DNA of 64,000 nt from Epiperipatus broadwayi (taxonomy: Eukaryota; Onychophora; Udeonychophora; Euonychophora; Peripatidae): contig JAQFVV010000322.1 of NCBI GenBank assembly GCA_028023455.1, positions 558,001-622,000 on the forward strand. The letters are read 5' to 3'. The stretch's first letter is position 1. Every line of letters starts with the position of its first letter. This document shows positions 1 to 11,874 of this stretch, piece after piece. Below the pieces are notes generated by a model that made no database searches, had not been told where the DNA came from, and worked only from the letters and a program-made list of their open reading frames with translations. The translations under genes were made by a program, and so were the position numbers.

Positions 1-183
1 CTAAAACATATCTATATGGTGAATTTATTCATGGTTTTGTTTTGTAAATTCAAAATCAAATCTAAAAAGATTACATCAGTTAATTACTTGGAGTTATTTT
101 TAAAATAGATTCAGACTTAAAGTGATCATTCCTTATAATTATCATTGTAAATAAGATTACTGTTATAATAAATCCAATACTAG

Positions 184-222
<39 letters not shown>
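184..222. repeat. (TA)n(TG)n compound microsatellite
   Basis: An uninterrupted TA run passes directly into a TG run. It is a simple dinucleotide repeat typical of animal non-coding DNA. No coding role is seen. Confidence 0.95.
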
Positions 223-303
223 ACTAGGTTATGAAGTATAGATGAGAATAAAAGCATTATTTTTATGATGGTCAGCCATGTATAGGATATCCAAGGTGTT
301 ATT

Positions 304-645
304 AAAATAGGCAAAACTCTCTATATGTATGGCCACTCAGTGTAAGGCAGAATAATCAATGGATGCCAGCAATTCTGTACATAAAATTCCCATCTAGTGC
401 CTATTCATCCAATATTCCCAGACTAGTTTCTGGCTTGTGGCCTTCATCACTGAGGAATCTTGTATCTGAGAGCACTACAGCTAGATCCAAGGCTCCTCAC
501 TGATGAAGACCACAAGCCAGAAACTAGTCTGGGAATATTGGATGAGTAGGCACTAGATTGGGGTTTTATGCACAGGCTTTCTGGCATCCATTGATTACTC
601 TGCCTGATACTGAGTGGCAATATGTATAGAGAGTTTTGCCTGTTT
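304..645. repeat. Fold-back (inverted) repeat with hammerhead-like core motifs
   Basis: The first and second halves are imperfect reverse complements: the outer arms read AAAATAGGCAAAACTCTC and GAGAGTTTTGCCTGTTT, and the arms meet near 470-490. Both arms contain a CTGATGA-like / GAAAC / TAGTC series, at 412-461 on the minus strand and 491-538 on the plus strand. This is the order of a hammerhead ribozyme core. The minus-strand copy reads GTGATGA, so it has lost the essential first C but can form a short GGC/GCC stem II. The plus-strand copy keeps CTGATGA but has a poor stem II. A related fold-back lies at 39.3-40.1 kb, so this is a dispersed family, probably a non-autonomous mobile repeat. 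Its class is not known to me. Confidence 0.75.
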
Positions 646-1457
646 CAATAGCAGTTAAGAGCAAGCATAAGAAGAAATGGTGATCATGTGATGTTTATTG
701 AATATCAAAGGTGTATTAAAAACCAGAGATTTACTCCTTGGCAAAGTATAAATCAATCATATAATCGTGTTAGTGTTATAGTATGTAATTAAAAGATTAA
801 TGTTTTAAAATTAATTGTTAAACTTTTGGCATTTTACAAATAACTACGATCATTTCATATTTGTTTTCCAATGTGTATATGAATTAAAAGGCAAAAGATA
901 GTTGAGAAATGATTACTCAGGAGAGCATTAAATTAAATTTAAGATTAAATTATAATCTTAAAGGTAATCAAATTATAAAGAAAATTGTCAGTATTTATTA
1001 AATTCTTATGATATATTCGGTAATGGAAGTAAGTTTATGGTAAAAGAAAATTATATGTTTTGTGAAAATTTTGATACTTTGTAAATAAATTATTTAATTA
1101 TTTGTGTACAGTGTGTGTTTAACTTTTTATATATAATGTTATCTAGTCTATATATCAATTCCATGTTCAATTCATTGAGAATAACTCATGCTCTATGTGA
1201 TTTGGCCAAGTATTGCAGATAATGGTTATGTAGTAATGATTATCATTGCATATTATGGATAAATATTTCCTAATCTTAGCAAAATATTTAAATAAAGTAT
1301 ATGTTCATATATATTTTTTGAAAGTATTATCAGATGGTGCACATATAAATTTAACTATAACAAGTTAGCCATTATAATAATTTTTTTTTTTAATATTTTA
1401 GATAATCTATATTTTGATACTCTGTCATTATAACTATTAATGTAAAAGAAATTACTA

Positions 1458-1644
1458 AGAGTTTAAATTTAGTAAAATTTACTGCACCAAGTATACTTTC
1501 AATGCTTTCACAATATATTTATAGTTAGTCTGCTGAGAACGTAATCAGAAAAAAATTAATGTTCTCAGCAGATTAACCATGAATACAATGCGAACGAATT
1601 GAAAGTATTTTTGGTGCAAAAATTTTTTACTAAATCTAAACTCT
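1458..1644. repeat. Small fold-back repeat (MITE-like, 187 bp)
   Basis: The outer arms begin AGAGTTTAAATTTAGTAAAA and end with its imperfect complement TTTTTTACTAAATCTAAACT. Inner arms GTCTGCTGAGAAC and GTTCTCAGCAGATTAAC also pair. There is no coding capacity. The structure fits a miniature inverted-repeat element. I could not settle a target-site duplication. Confidence 0.7.
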
Positions 1645-4300
1645 AACTTATTAATTTTTTTTAGATAATGTTTATAATGTGAATTGGATTTATCTCTCCT
1701 ATTTTATAAAAATATTTTTTTAGAAATCTTGTAATAATTCACTTAACATACTCAATTCATCAAAATTATGTCCTTATAGCTTATAGTAGAATATTGAGTA
1801 CATATCAAGCAAACTGAAAAATGTTGATTAGTCTTTCAATTTTGTCTTTGCATTTTCAGAATCTTACAAATCATTCTTAAATGAAATTTTTCAGCAATAT
1901 GTCATTTTGAACAGTCCTATATTCAAGAAATTTAGTTCAAGTATTTATAATCCTATAATGAATTATCTTTTAATTTGTTAAATGCAATAGTGCTTCATTG
2001 GAGTCTGTGTTACAACTCAGTATTCAAATCTATTAATACGTGTTAATGGTTTAGATTCTCAAGGTAATAATCATCCAAACTGAAAACTTAAAAGACTTTT
2101 CTTCCATTACTGGCTGATAAAGCACCTGATTTTTAATATATATATATATACTATAATGATCGGATATTCAAAAGTCTTACATATCTGCCATACAGGGCGC
2201 CACCAGGTTATTTGAACCTAGAAAATTTATATAGTAGGCAAATATGTAAGTTAAGAAAAAAAAAATTTTATATATATTTTATTCCGACCGTCAACCCAAT
2301 GCCACTAGCTCAGAGAGACGCAGAGATTTATAAAATATAAATTCTAATAATAATATTTCAATTAAAAAAATAAAATAAAAGAAGCCACTGCCAGTAATAA
2401 CACACACAAACATTTATTAAATATATATGTAATTTAGAGTTATTATTTTAATCTAATTTTTATTTTAACATTTAATATATATTTTTAACTTTTATTTTTG
2501 AAGTTCACACAGATGAATTTAATATTTATTAGAGTGTCAAGTATGAATAGACTACATAGATTTGCATTTGAAAATAAAATATTCTATTCCTTATTTAACC
2601 TTAGGCCAAAAATTCGCAGTCAAACTAACGTCAATCCATCTGATACATCGATGTATTCAATGCAGCATGAAATACAACAGCACAAATACCATACTGTCAG
2701 GAATGTACATCTGAATAGCATGGTTAAAGAAGACATTGACTCGTCCAGAACAGGAATACTACATCTGTCTGACAAGAAGAGCAATATAAAAAAAACTCCA
2801 TAGGAAGGGACTGCGTTTTCCGTCTTACTATCCCATTCCATAGGCTAAAAGGGGTGTGCGGTGTATAAAGCTATCCTGCACATAGCGGACCTCATACTAC
2901 ATTTACTAATTACACCGATATATCCAATCCATTTACCCAAGTTAACTACGAAACAAATAACCTAAGATTTACCCTCCCTTAATTAAACTAATATAACTTT
3001 ACAAATCTACACAGCCATTTACACCTGACTTAAATTTAGCATTTATTAAGTTTAGTTTAACGAAAAAACAAAAATCATAAGAAAACTTAAAGAACAAAAA
3101 AAAATTAAATGGAAATGATTTTTAAAAAAAAATACATCAAATAACATTATTAATATTAATTTACGTTGGTCAGATAGGATTCTATTTGTATTATTTACTG
3201 AAAGGTTTAGAATTTAGTTATTGTTTTGAAAATGTTCATAAAGTTCTTACGGTTTTTAAAAAGTTCATCATTATCCATTGCTTGCCATTTGGGATCCAGC
3301 GTTAATTCCCCCGATGTCTTGTGGTCCGCAATATAGAAAACAATTGGTCATTTCTCTTTCTTTTTTTCCAAGCAAAACTGAAGGGATTGAAGAGCGCGTC
3401 TTTCCAATTCCTTCTCCTTCAACTCTAGCACACCTCTGCTTTCACATCTCTATCTTCTCTAATTCTCTCTTTACTTGCTCTAAATTTATTTCCAAACTTT
3501 TTCTTTTATATTAGAATTTTGGATTAAGTGGACATTACATCACGACGATGATGATCTTTTCGTTGAAGTCCGTTTCCTGAGGGATTTCTTTTATTGGCTA
3601 TTAGTTTCTATTGTTTTTTCTCTTCTATCTGACCTTTACCTATACATTTTGAAATGCCCAAGGGTTAGCTTACTTTTAACTAATTAAAATAATCATTTCC
3701 ATTTTACAATAGCATTAATTAATTTATTGTACAAACTTAAAGATATATTTTTATCTTTAAATCTTTACTGAAAATTTAGTTTTAAAATACTTTTCTTTTT
3801 TTTTTAATAAAGTTTTCTTTTAATAATTTTTCATCTGTGCGATTTTATATTAGAGTTTAGATGATTTTTAACTTTCAATTTTTAATTCTTAAAAAAGAAG
3901 TTTTTATATGCAAACTTTTATTTTTCATGTCTAATTTTAAAAAATAATAATGTAACGGCATATGTTCCCGTTACAATACATATAATATATTTAAAGGCAG
4001 ACCTAGTATATTTTTGCTTTTGATTTTTTTTTAAAAAAAATAAAAGGGTTTGCCCTTATATTGCAGTTCATCCTGAAAAATATGGAGACTAAACTTTTGT
4101 GAATTAATAATCATTTAGTCTAGTGATTTATAGTAAAAATCACTAACTTTACTGATTAATTGATTATTGTAGTTTGCTTTTTGTCATATCTCTGTTTGAA
4201 ATCTAATCAAGAATTTTGTTTATGGATTATCTCATTAATATGTGACCATTTTTTTTTTGTAATGAGGTTTTAATCTTTCCAATAGCATCACTAAAGGAAG
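1645..4300. other. Non-coding AT-rich stretch with weak coding-like traces
   Basis: Mostly AT-rich sequence with no gene I can support. Two spots have higher GC. One is 2160-2900, with a GGGCGCC-containing patch near 2197 and a 100-residue plus-strand frame of no recognisable family. The other is 3255-3515, where the minus strand reads as a charged coiled-coil-like stretch (ELKEKELERRALQSLQ) followed, after one stop, by a more ordinary-looking protein segment. These may be decayed transposon pieces. Confidence 0.4.
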
Positions 4301-4419
4301 TTGTGGTTTGAATCTTTTTTTTTCTGTTTGCCATTGCTAATTCTAAAATATTTATTCATTTTTATTACAAGTGAACATTATGTCATGGTATATATATATA
4401 TATCAGAAGTATCCCAAAT

Positions 4420-4912
4420 TCACAACTCAATCAGTCTACCCAAGAAAATAAACTTTAAAATACTACCCAATGATTTGACTGCTATAAGCAGACTTCTCAA
4501 CTGTAAAGAACTACAAAATAACATATTTAAACTAAACATTACCCACAATCCCACTTCTCGTACATCCTTAATATTAAAAGAGCTTTTAAATAAGTTAATT
4601 GCTTCAGAATCATCAATTTTTAATAATAAAGATTCTTTAATTCTTCTTATTTCATTTCTCACAAAGAATCCAACCTTAGCTTCATCAAGATTAACAGTGT
4701 GGCCTGTATCTTTTTCATGGATATATAAAGCAGAACTAATATATTTATTTCTAACCCTACTTTTATGTATCTTTATTCTTTCATTTAAGTTCAAACTACT
4801 CTGACCTATATATACCTTCTTACAAAAACAAGGAATAATATACACTACTCTAGGAATAGTCTTTCTATCAAAAATTTTCCTTTATATTATTTAATAAATT
4901 ATTCAAAGTAAT
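4420..4912 (-). pseudogene. Penelope-like element GIY-YIG endonuclease remnant (copy A)
   Basis: The minus-strand reading runs from an Asn/Leu-rich lead (LNNLLNNIKENFDRK) into VVYIIPCFCKKVYIGQS, the GIY-YIG nuclease signature in its Penelope-like form (hydrophobic-VYxIPC, then YIGQ/YIGET). It continues with an H-K-x-R-V-R-N-K segment and a Lys/Glu-rich tail including ALYIHEKDTGHTVN and RIKESLLLKID. Penelope-like elements carry this domain at the C-terminus of a reverse transcriptase and use it to nick target DNA. No RT domain is found upstream, so this is a 5'-truncated copy. The frame is open for about 160 codons, but no ATG sits at a sensible place. Copy B, about 750 bp to the right, lies in the opposite orientation. 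The plus-strand frame over the same bases is a shadow. Confidence 0.75.
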
Positions 4913-5005
4913 AACTCTTTTCAAAGCAATTTTCTTATTTCCAAACAAATTATTATTTTTACATGTGGAAATAAGAAAATTGCTTGGTAAAGGGGTATTA
5001 CTTTG
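4904..5005. repeat. Hairpin-forming inverted repeat beside the Penelope-like remnant
   Basis: Two arms of about 40 bases (4904-4942 and 4966-5005) are nearly complementary: CAAAGTAATA and CAATTTTCTTATTTCCA against TGGAAATAAGAAAATTG and TATTACTTTG. They are separated by 23 bases. The left arm overlaps the start of the copy A endonuclease frame. It may be a partial inverted duplication of the element made during insertion. Confidence 0.75.
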
Positions 5006-5740
5006 TGCTATATTTTGTAGAAAATATATTTGGCTTTAGTAACTTGAGATCTATAAGTTATAAAGCTAAGTTTTACTTCAGAGGAAAAACAGTAATAAAA
5101 TGTAAATACCTATCTAGTTTAAAAAGCAATAAAAAGATCGCTAACAATTAATGGTAACATAAATATAAATAGATATGTACATTTTAAAAAAAAGTAATGA
5201 AAAATAAATTTTATAAAATAAAGGAAATTTTATTTTGATAATTTGAGTTTAAGTCTAATTCAATGAAGAAATATTGGTTTGCAGATAAATTATACTTAAA
5301 AGCATTCTATAAAAGATTGCCAAAAGATAATGGCAAATGATTATTTTCAAAGCCAGATATAATTCTGAGGATTTAAAATACCAAGAAAACTCGGTATTGT
5401 TAAAATCGAACTAATAGATCTCACCAGTCTTTTATTATTTGTGTATGCCTGAGAAGGCCCAATGAGGATTGTGTTTTAAGTACTGTGAGTGTAAACTTAT
5501 AATATTCACTTAGGTCCACCATTTTTGCAGTGGCAATATTTGTTTGCTTGGTGGCGATTATAGCATTGAAGATTTAGAACTTTAAAGCAGACTGATTGTT
5601 AATGTGTATATAAAGGAACAATGGCTGTGTATATACATATATGTAAATAAATATATTTATTCTTATTTAATAATGTTTTGGATAATTAGTAATTTTGTGA
5701 TAATTGTTGGTAGTCAGCTTCATAGCTGAATACACAACAC

Positions 5741-6123
5741 TTTGAATAATTTATTAAATAATTCAGAGGAAATTTTTGATAGAAAGATTATTCCTGGAGT
5801 AGTATATATATTATTGTTTTTGTAAAAAAGTATATATAGGTCAGAGTAGTTTGAGCTTAAATGAAGAATAAATGTACATAAATGTAGGGTTAGAAATAAA
5901 TATCTTAGTTCTGCTTTATATATCCATGAAAAAGATACAAGCCACACTATTAATTTTGATGAAGATAAAATTATCATCTTTGAGAGAAATGAAGTAAAAA
6001 TAAGAATTAAAGAATCTTTATTATTAAAAATTGATTATTCTGAAGCAATTATCGTATTTAAAAGTTCTTTTAATATTAATACTGTATGTGAAGAAAGTGG
6101 GATTGTGGGTAAAAGTTTAGTTT
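5741..6123 (+). pseudogene. Penelope-like element GIY-YIG endonuclease remnant (copy B)
   Basis: The same protein as copy A, now on the plus strand. The lead LNNLLNN, then IFDRKIIPGVVYI, then after a frameshift and stop the K-x-YIGQSSL region, then RVRNKYLSSALYIHEKDT and the RIKESLLLKIDYSEAI tail up to a TAA. At least two frame breaks lie between the GIY and the basic segment. Copies A and B point away from each other with their N-termini about 830 bp apart. Penelope-like elements are known for inverted partial copies, and this arrangement fits. It is non-functional as read. Confidence 0.72.
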
Positions 6124-7300
6124 AAATATGTTATTTTGTTCTTTATACTTGAAAAGTCTGCTTGTAGCAGGGAAACCATTGGTAGTGTTTTATAGTTTAT
6201 TTTCTTGGCTTGTCTGGTTGAGTTGTGAATCGGAGTAATTTTGATTATTTATTGCTTGGGTTAGCTTTATGCTTTTAATGTTTATATGTATTATAATGAT
6301 GTGATGTGTGAAAACAGCATTATCAAAAAGAGATGACAGAATCAGCAGATTATCATTAGAAACAAATGATAATCATAAAGCATACTATTATAAAGTGCAA
6401 CAACAAAAATTATCCTACATGTACATATCTAATTGTTGATTTTAAAATGTACTGGAATAATTAAATACTGATAACCATCAATATTTGGTGACATTTATTA
6501 CCTTGAATGTATTAGCCATCAATTAAATTAATAATTATAATTATGTAGCGCATATAAATAAAATAATGTATATGGATTTTAAAGATGAGGTTCAACATCT
6601 TACCATAATGAGAATTATCAAGAGGAACGATTTACATAAATCTTAATTTATTGTTAAAAAACTGCACTATAATAATTTAAAATAAGTAATAAATTTATTA
6701 ATAATAAAAAATGAAATTAAAGATCAAACATATATCTGACTTTGACTTATATATTGTTATTAAATATTTCCATAAATAATAATTCCAAAACAAAACAATA
6801 CAAATTTAAATTATAGATTACAATATATATAATAAATCGTCTTAAGTAAATATAATGTGCACACAGATGTGCAAAAATATTCCCTTTATTAATTATTATT
6901 CAGTTTAAATTTTATAGGCCAAAACATTTTATAATACATAAACAATAAATGAACTTATAGAAATATGTATATGTACCAGGTGGAGTTTCAGCAAGAGCAG
7001 TTGACTGATTTTTCCGATCCTCACTAAGTCTTTGTTTCATGTGGTTTTTATGGTTTCAGACATTCAAAAATATACCAATTGAAAGAAATGGTTTGTCTAT
7101 AAGGTAAGCTCTTTTTAGGACTGAAAAATAATAATTTTATAAGTCTTATATAAGAGTTTTTTTAGTTCAAATGTGTCTTAGTTTTAGCAATAATGTAAAT
7201 ATATATACTGTATATACTAGCAATGTTAGAAAACATTAAAAAAAAACATACTAGCAATGTTAAAATAGAAAAATTGCAATTAGTAGAGGGAAAAAAATTC
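6124..7300. other. AT-rich non-coding stretch
   Basis: No gene is supported. The only point of note is a 44-base candidate micro-exon at 7060-7103 between TTTCAG and GTAAGC. Its open frame does not join in phase to the exon at 15600, so it is not called. Confidence 0.5.
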
Positions 7301-10300
7301 AATTGAGAATCCTGTAATTAAAACCTCTGAGGAAGACAATAGTGTTTAGAACAAATTAAAAAATGCTTTTAGTATAGATAATTTACTTTCTAATTCAAAT
7401 AATGTTATCAACAGATTAAAAATGGACTCCTGCATGTCAGCCTTCTTAACTGATTCAGAAAAATTTTGAACAAAAAGAAAGACAACTTACTGTTTATGCA
7501 GTGAAAAATAGCTGCAAATGGAAATAAAATGATTTATCTACAAAAAATATTGCTGATTTCTTAATATAGATAATGAGCTGGAAAATTGTAGCAATATTTC
7601 AATGCAAAACATTCATTAAAATCAAAAATGGTTGCTGAAGATTACATAATTACCTATAAATAGTTTAGTATTTTTGTACCTGCAGCTATATTAAAATCTT
7701 TTCATATATTCCACAGTGAAAAAACAACCATTATTGCTATTATTGATGTCAATATCTCCATAATGAAGTTTCCCATTGACAAATTCTATGAGTTTTTAAC
7801 AGAGTAAAAACTTTGGGTATGATCTTAAAATTCTAGTCACCCTAATAATTGTTAAAATTGTTCTGAAATTTCATAAAGTTTCTCTAAAGCAAATATTTCA
7901 AAAAGCTCTATATAGATATTAATAGGCCAATAAGTCTGGCAGGGCAAATCAAGAACTGCTATGTCAATTTCAAAGCTCAGAATCTATGTCTTAATAAATA
8001 TGGAAAAAAAACCCTCTTCCAACATTAATCAATAATGCCATCTTTAACTTCATACTGAGTAATAACACTCAAATTTAACAAATACCCACTTTGCATGCAA
8101 CAGAAACATCATCATTACTATTCACTTTTAGATGTGTTTGACCATAATGTTTTTTTTTGTAAGGCCAGATCTCATCTTATTAAAGAGTATCCTGATCACT
8201 TTTGTAAAGAATGTGGGCTGAAAAGTCACATCAGTGTAGCAAATAGACTAGTAAATCTTTGGATAATCATGTTGACAAACAAAACCAGCTCAATTTTCAA
8301 CTCCAAACAGGAAGCCATATGAATTAGAAGAATTGCATGATATTATTATTATGAACTAGCTAATGTAGACATTGACACAAAAGAGATTAATAACAATTGC
8401 TTGTCAGAATTCACAATGGAGGTATTACTTGTCCCAAACTTTGATTCCTTCCTTGATAGAGAATAGCAAATAGTAAAAAATAGCAAAGGTGCTTCAAACA
8501 ATGTGAAGAATAAGAAAAAAAATCTTGACAATTCAAAAGATGAGTTGAGAATATCATCTATCATGACCTGAGGATTTCAAAATAAAAATTTAAATATAAC
8601 ATACCTATATACTGGCAAAAAACTAAACTTGCAAATTCTGCATTGGAAATGAATGCCTCAGTTGAAGAATCCATACATTATGTAACTAGGCAAAGTCAGC
8701 ACTTAAGCAACTCAAAAGAGAGCTTCTGGATTCTACACTAAAATCACAATCCTGCATTTAGTTGGCATAGAAATTATGATGTAAATTGATCTTGTGGCTC
8801 TTCGTGGCTTTGAATAACTTGTGGCACCAAATACTTCTGCATCAATGGAGATATCAATAGTAAAGTAAAGTCTAACAGACAAGAAAGATACTTGAAACTC
8901 ATACATATAGCAACTGCTTTTATCAAAGTAGATTTAATTTTATCATAGTGGTGTCTTGTTTTTAGTTATAAATTTGAGAATTTATTTCTATCTTATGCTT
9001 TGTTGGTTAAAATTGCTCTTCATTCAACCAATGTAGTCATTACATCACATTTGCTAATCATCTCTCCATCCTGAATTTCAAAACCAAACATGGAACTTAG
9101 CATTACTATTATAAATGTAATGGGCATTAACTCTACTTAGCTCATGTTCACTCTTAGCAATTGGATCACCCAGTTTACCCCTCATATTGTTCTTTTCATG
9201 GAGACCAAATAATCTATATTACTAATATTGCTGCCACTGAGATTGGTACTCATTCATAATAAGTCCCCTTTTCAAACATTCAAGATACTATATTTGGATT
9301 AACATATGAGTATAATCATACTTTATCATCTGCTTTTGCTCTAATCCTCATAACTTTATATTTGCATAACAATCCTGGTTAATTTATCAATAAACCAGAT
9401 CCAGTTAACATTGGCAGCTAACTCTTACACAACTATAATAATAGAGAGACTTTAACATATCCTATTACAGTTTTGTTACAAAATATTTACATTTGATTAG
9501 TAGAAATCTCATGAGTGCAGATAGTTTCTTCTCTTATTGAACTAACTTTCTCCTGATCTTTACTTTATAATACCTCCCCCCCCTTCCATATCCGGTCTCT
9601 TCTGATTATCTAGCACTCAACATTAAATTAATATTAGACATGCCAAGAAAATCAGTGCTTACAAATTAAAAACTTAAGATAGTTTTTCTTGAACTTGCAG
9701 AAGCTTAGTTCTCCATTGACATAACATCATCAACAATTATAGATTTTATTTGCAAAACAAATTGGTAGAAATTATGAATTCATTGCATCTCAATTAAAAT
9801 ACATTTTCAGTGATTATTCCTCAAACAAGAATACAAAAAAACTTTATATATTTGCTGGTTACTTGGCTACCAAGAAAGTAAAAGCCTTTCTTGTCAATAA
9901 TAACTAGTCTAAAAGTTTCATCTAATGAGCTTTGAGTTATAGACAAAAGAAACTGAATTATATAAATCATGATTACTGGAGAAGACATCATCTATTTTAG
10001 CTCCTGCTTGTAGAAATTGCATCTCCTAAGCTCCCTTCATGATTTTTTGCTATCATTGAAGATCATTAGATATGGAATAGCCTCAAAGTTAAACTCTATC
10101 TCAGAAAGTATATATATAGGGATAAGTGCTATTCTGAAATTTTTATTAGCACATTGAAGTCATTATACTATTCTAATAATATTCAACTTATGCCATCTTG
10201 CAAAAGAGATATACACTATAGGCCAGCTTATTTCAATCTCACTCACTAGTTCCTTTTTTGAAAAAGAGTATGACTATCACCACTTCATAACCTTAGATGC

Positions 10301-10850
10301 CTATATCTATGTTCCCAATTATATTCAAAGTCATCAAATTCCTCATTAAGTATAAGATACAATTTCTGATTTTTTTTGCTTCATAACCGAATAGAAGAGA
10401 AGCTTTACATCTGAAGCAAGAACACTATTTAAGATGATAATTAATGAGACAAGGCAATAAATAAACTTCTAGAAGTGCTCAGCTAACAGAAAATCCCAAT
10501 ATCTTTACAATATATCAACTTGTAATCCGTAAAGATGTACATATCTCCTAGGTTTCTCTTTTACAATTCCATCCCCTTAGAGTTCTGCCCTCAGTTTTTT
10601 CATTCTTCATAGTGTACATTAATCCACTTGAAATGGAAAACAAATTTATGGTATATACATATCCCTCAAAAACCAATCAATCAGCCATATTTCATATATG
10701 GAAAACTTCTCTCCTCTCAAGCTTTCTCTTTAACTTCTAATATACATTTTATAATATTTATATTTGTTTATAACTTGTCTTGTAAGCTGCTAATGATGAT
10801 TATAAAACAAAAGTGAGACTAGAAATGCTCCCAGAGTACCAGCTTCCAAT
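7300..10850 (+). pseudogene. Old non-LTR retrotransposon relic, L1/Tx1-like (ORF1 zinc knuckle and endonuclease traces)
   Basis: Short stretches on the plus strand keep the order expected of an L1/Tx1-like LINE. Near 8150-8250 the reading FCKARSHLIKEYPDHFCKEC followed by GLKSHISVAN resembles paired CCHC zinc knuckles of an ORF1 protein with several Cys lost. From about 9085, with many stops and frame changes, come MELSITIINVMGINS, HIVLFMETK and a following EN-like stretch. These recall the N-terminal motifs of an APE-type endonuclease (N...G, then the catalytic ET). Weak similarity continues to about 10.8 kb. There is no intact frame. I infer the family from motif order only. The base composition matches the surroundings, so the copy is old. 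Confidence 0.35.
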
Positions 10851-11384
10851 AAAAATTTTAAATCACATTTTATTAAAACTGTCATTGAAAAATAAATAAA
10901 TCATATTCTATTATTTTTCTAATCATTATCTTTTAATTAGTTTTATTACACAGAATAACAAAAAGAAAAACTTATTATAACATAAATCTTTTATAAAATG
11001 ATATTCTAACAAAATAAATAAAATCTTTTTTTAAAAAGAAAAAAAAGATTTCAATTATTTAAACATTGAATAACTAATAACTAATCTTTGAACTCTGAAC
11101 TTTAATCTTAGAGATGACACAATAAATTTTAATTTGTAAGCAAAGAGATATCGTTTTTCTAATTTACTTGTCTCTACTTTTTTTAATATCATTTTTATTA
11201 AAATTGTTATCCAAAGATAATCAGTACTTAGCTACTCTTGTAGTCAATTATGTATCGTCTTTGCAAACAATACAATATATAAACTCACAGGCATGTGCTT
11301 ATTGTATAACAATATCTGAATTATTTATTACTACTTTCATTAAATCTTTAATAAATGGACTTAAACATAATTCATATATTTTTT
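10851..11384. other. AT-rich non-coding stretch
   Basis: Long A and T runs and no supported gene. The 72-residue frame at 11168-11386 is hydrophobic and low in complexity and matches nothing I know. Confidence 0.5.
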
Positions 11385-11510
11385 AAAATAGTTTACAATC
11401 ACATTGAGATGGTTATAAAATATAGTTGAAAAAAGCTTTTTTGTATTATTGTTATAATAAATATATAGAATTATTAGTTATATAATGGTATATATATATA
11501 TATTGTAACA
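11385..11510 (+). repeat. Direct repeat copy 1 (partner at 13005-13130)
   Basis: Contains TTTAAAATAGTTTACA, then ATCACATTGAGA, then TTGAAAAAAGCTTTTTTGTA, closely matching 13005-13130. The pair brackets MITE copy A. It may be a fragment of the Penelope-like family seen just to the right, but that is not proven. Confidence 0.6.
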
Positions 11511-11874
11511 TTTTCTATCTTGCTAGGCCTCTATACGCAATAAACTGCGCGAGTTGATCAAGTTATGTAAAAGAAAAAAAATGTTTCATTTTTTTATTTC
11601 AAAAAAAGAACATTTCATTATTATTCTAAAAACATAACTATCTTTCCTGATCAAACTCTACCTAGTAATTGTTATGATTTACGCTATCAATGAAATCAGC
11701 TTTTAATTTATTTGATCAGGGTACCAGGATTCTGTAAAAGAACCCACTGAAATCTGTTGAATAACATATCGCAAATTAAAGAGAAAAAATGTTTTTTAAA
11801 CGAATCGGTATTACATCATACCATAAGGAAAATTATTTTTTTTAGGTTATTATTCCTGGAGCTTATTAAACATA

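Noticed and set aside
2190-2215. GGGCGCCACC as a possible LTR primer-binding site on the minus strand
   Set aside because: No LTR or pol gene is in a fitting position nearby.
4301-4804. 167-residue plus-strand frame
   Set aside because: Antisense shadow of the Penelope-like endonuclease remnant.
7060-7103. Candidate 44-base micro-exon between TTTCAG and GTAAGC
   Set aside because: Open in one frame, but its phase does not join to the exon at 15600 and it has no homology I recognise. Splice-like sites are frequent by chance.
7325-7360. CTGAGGA followed by an AGACA/TGTTT hairpin, hammerhead-like
   Set aside because: The GAAA strand reads A-GAAC and no stem I is found. Too degenerate to list as a ribozyme.
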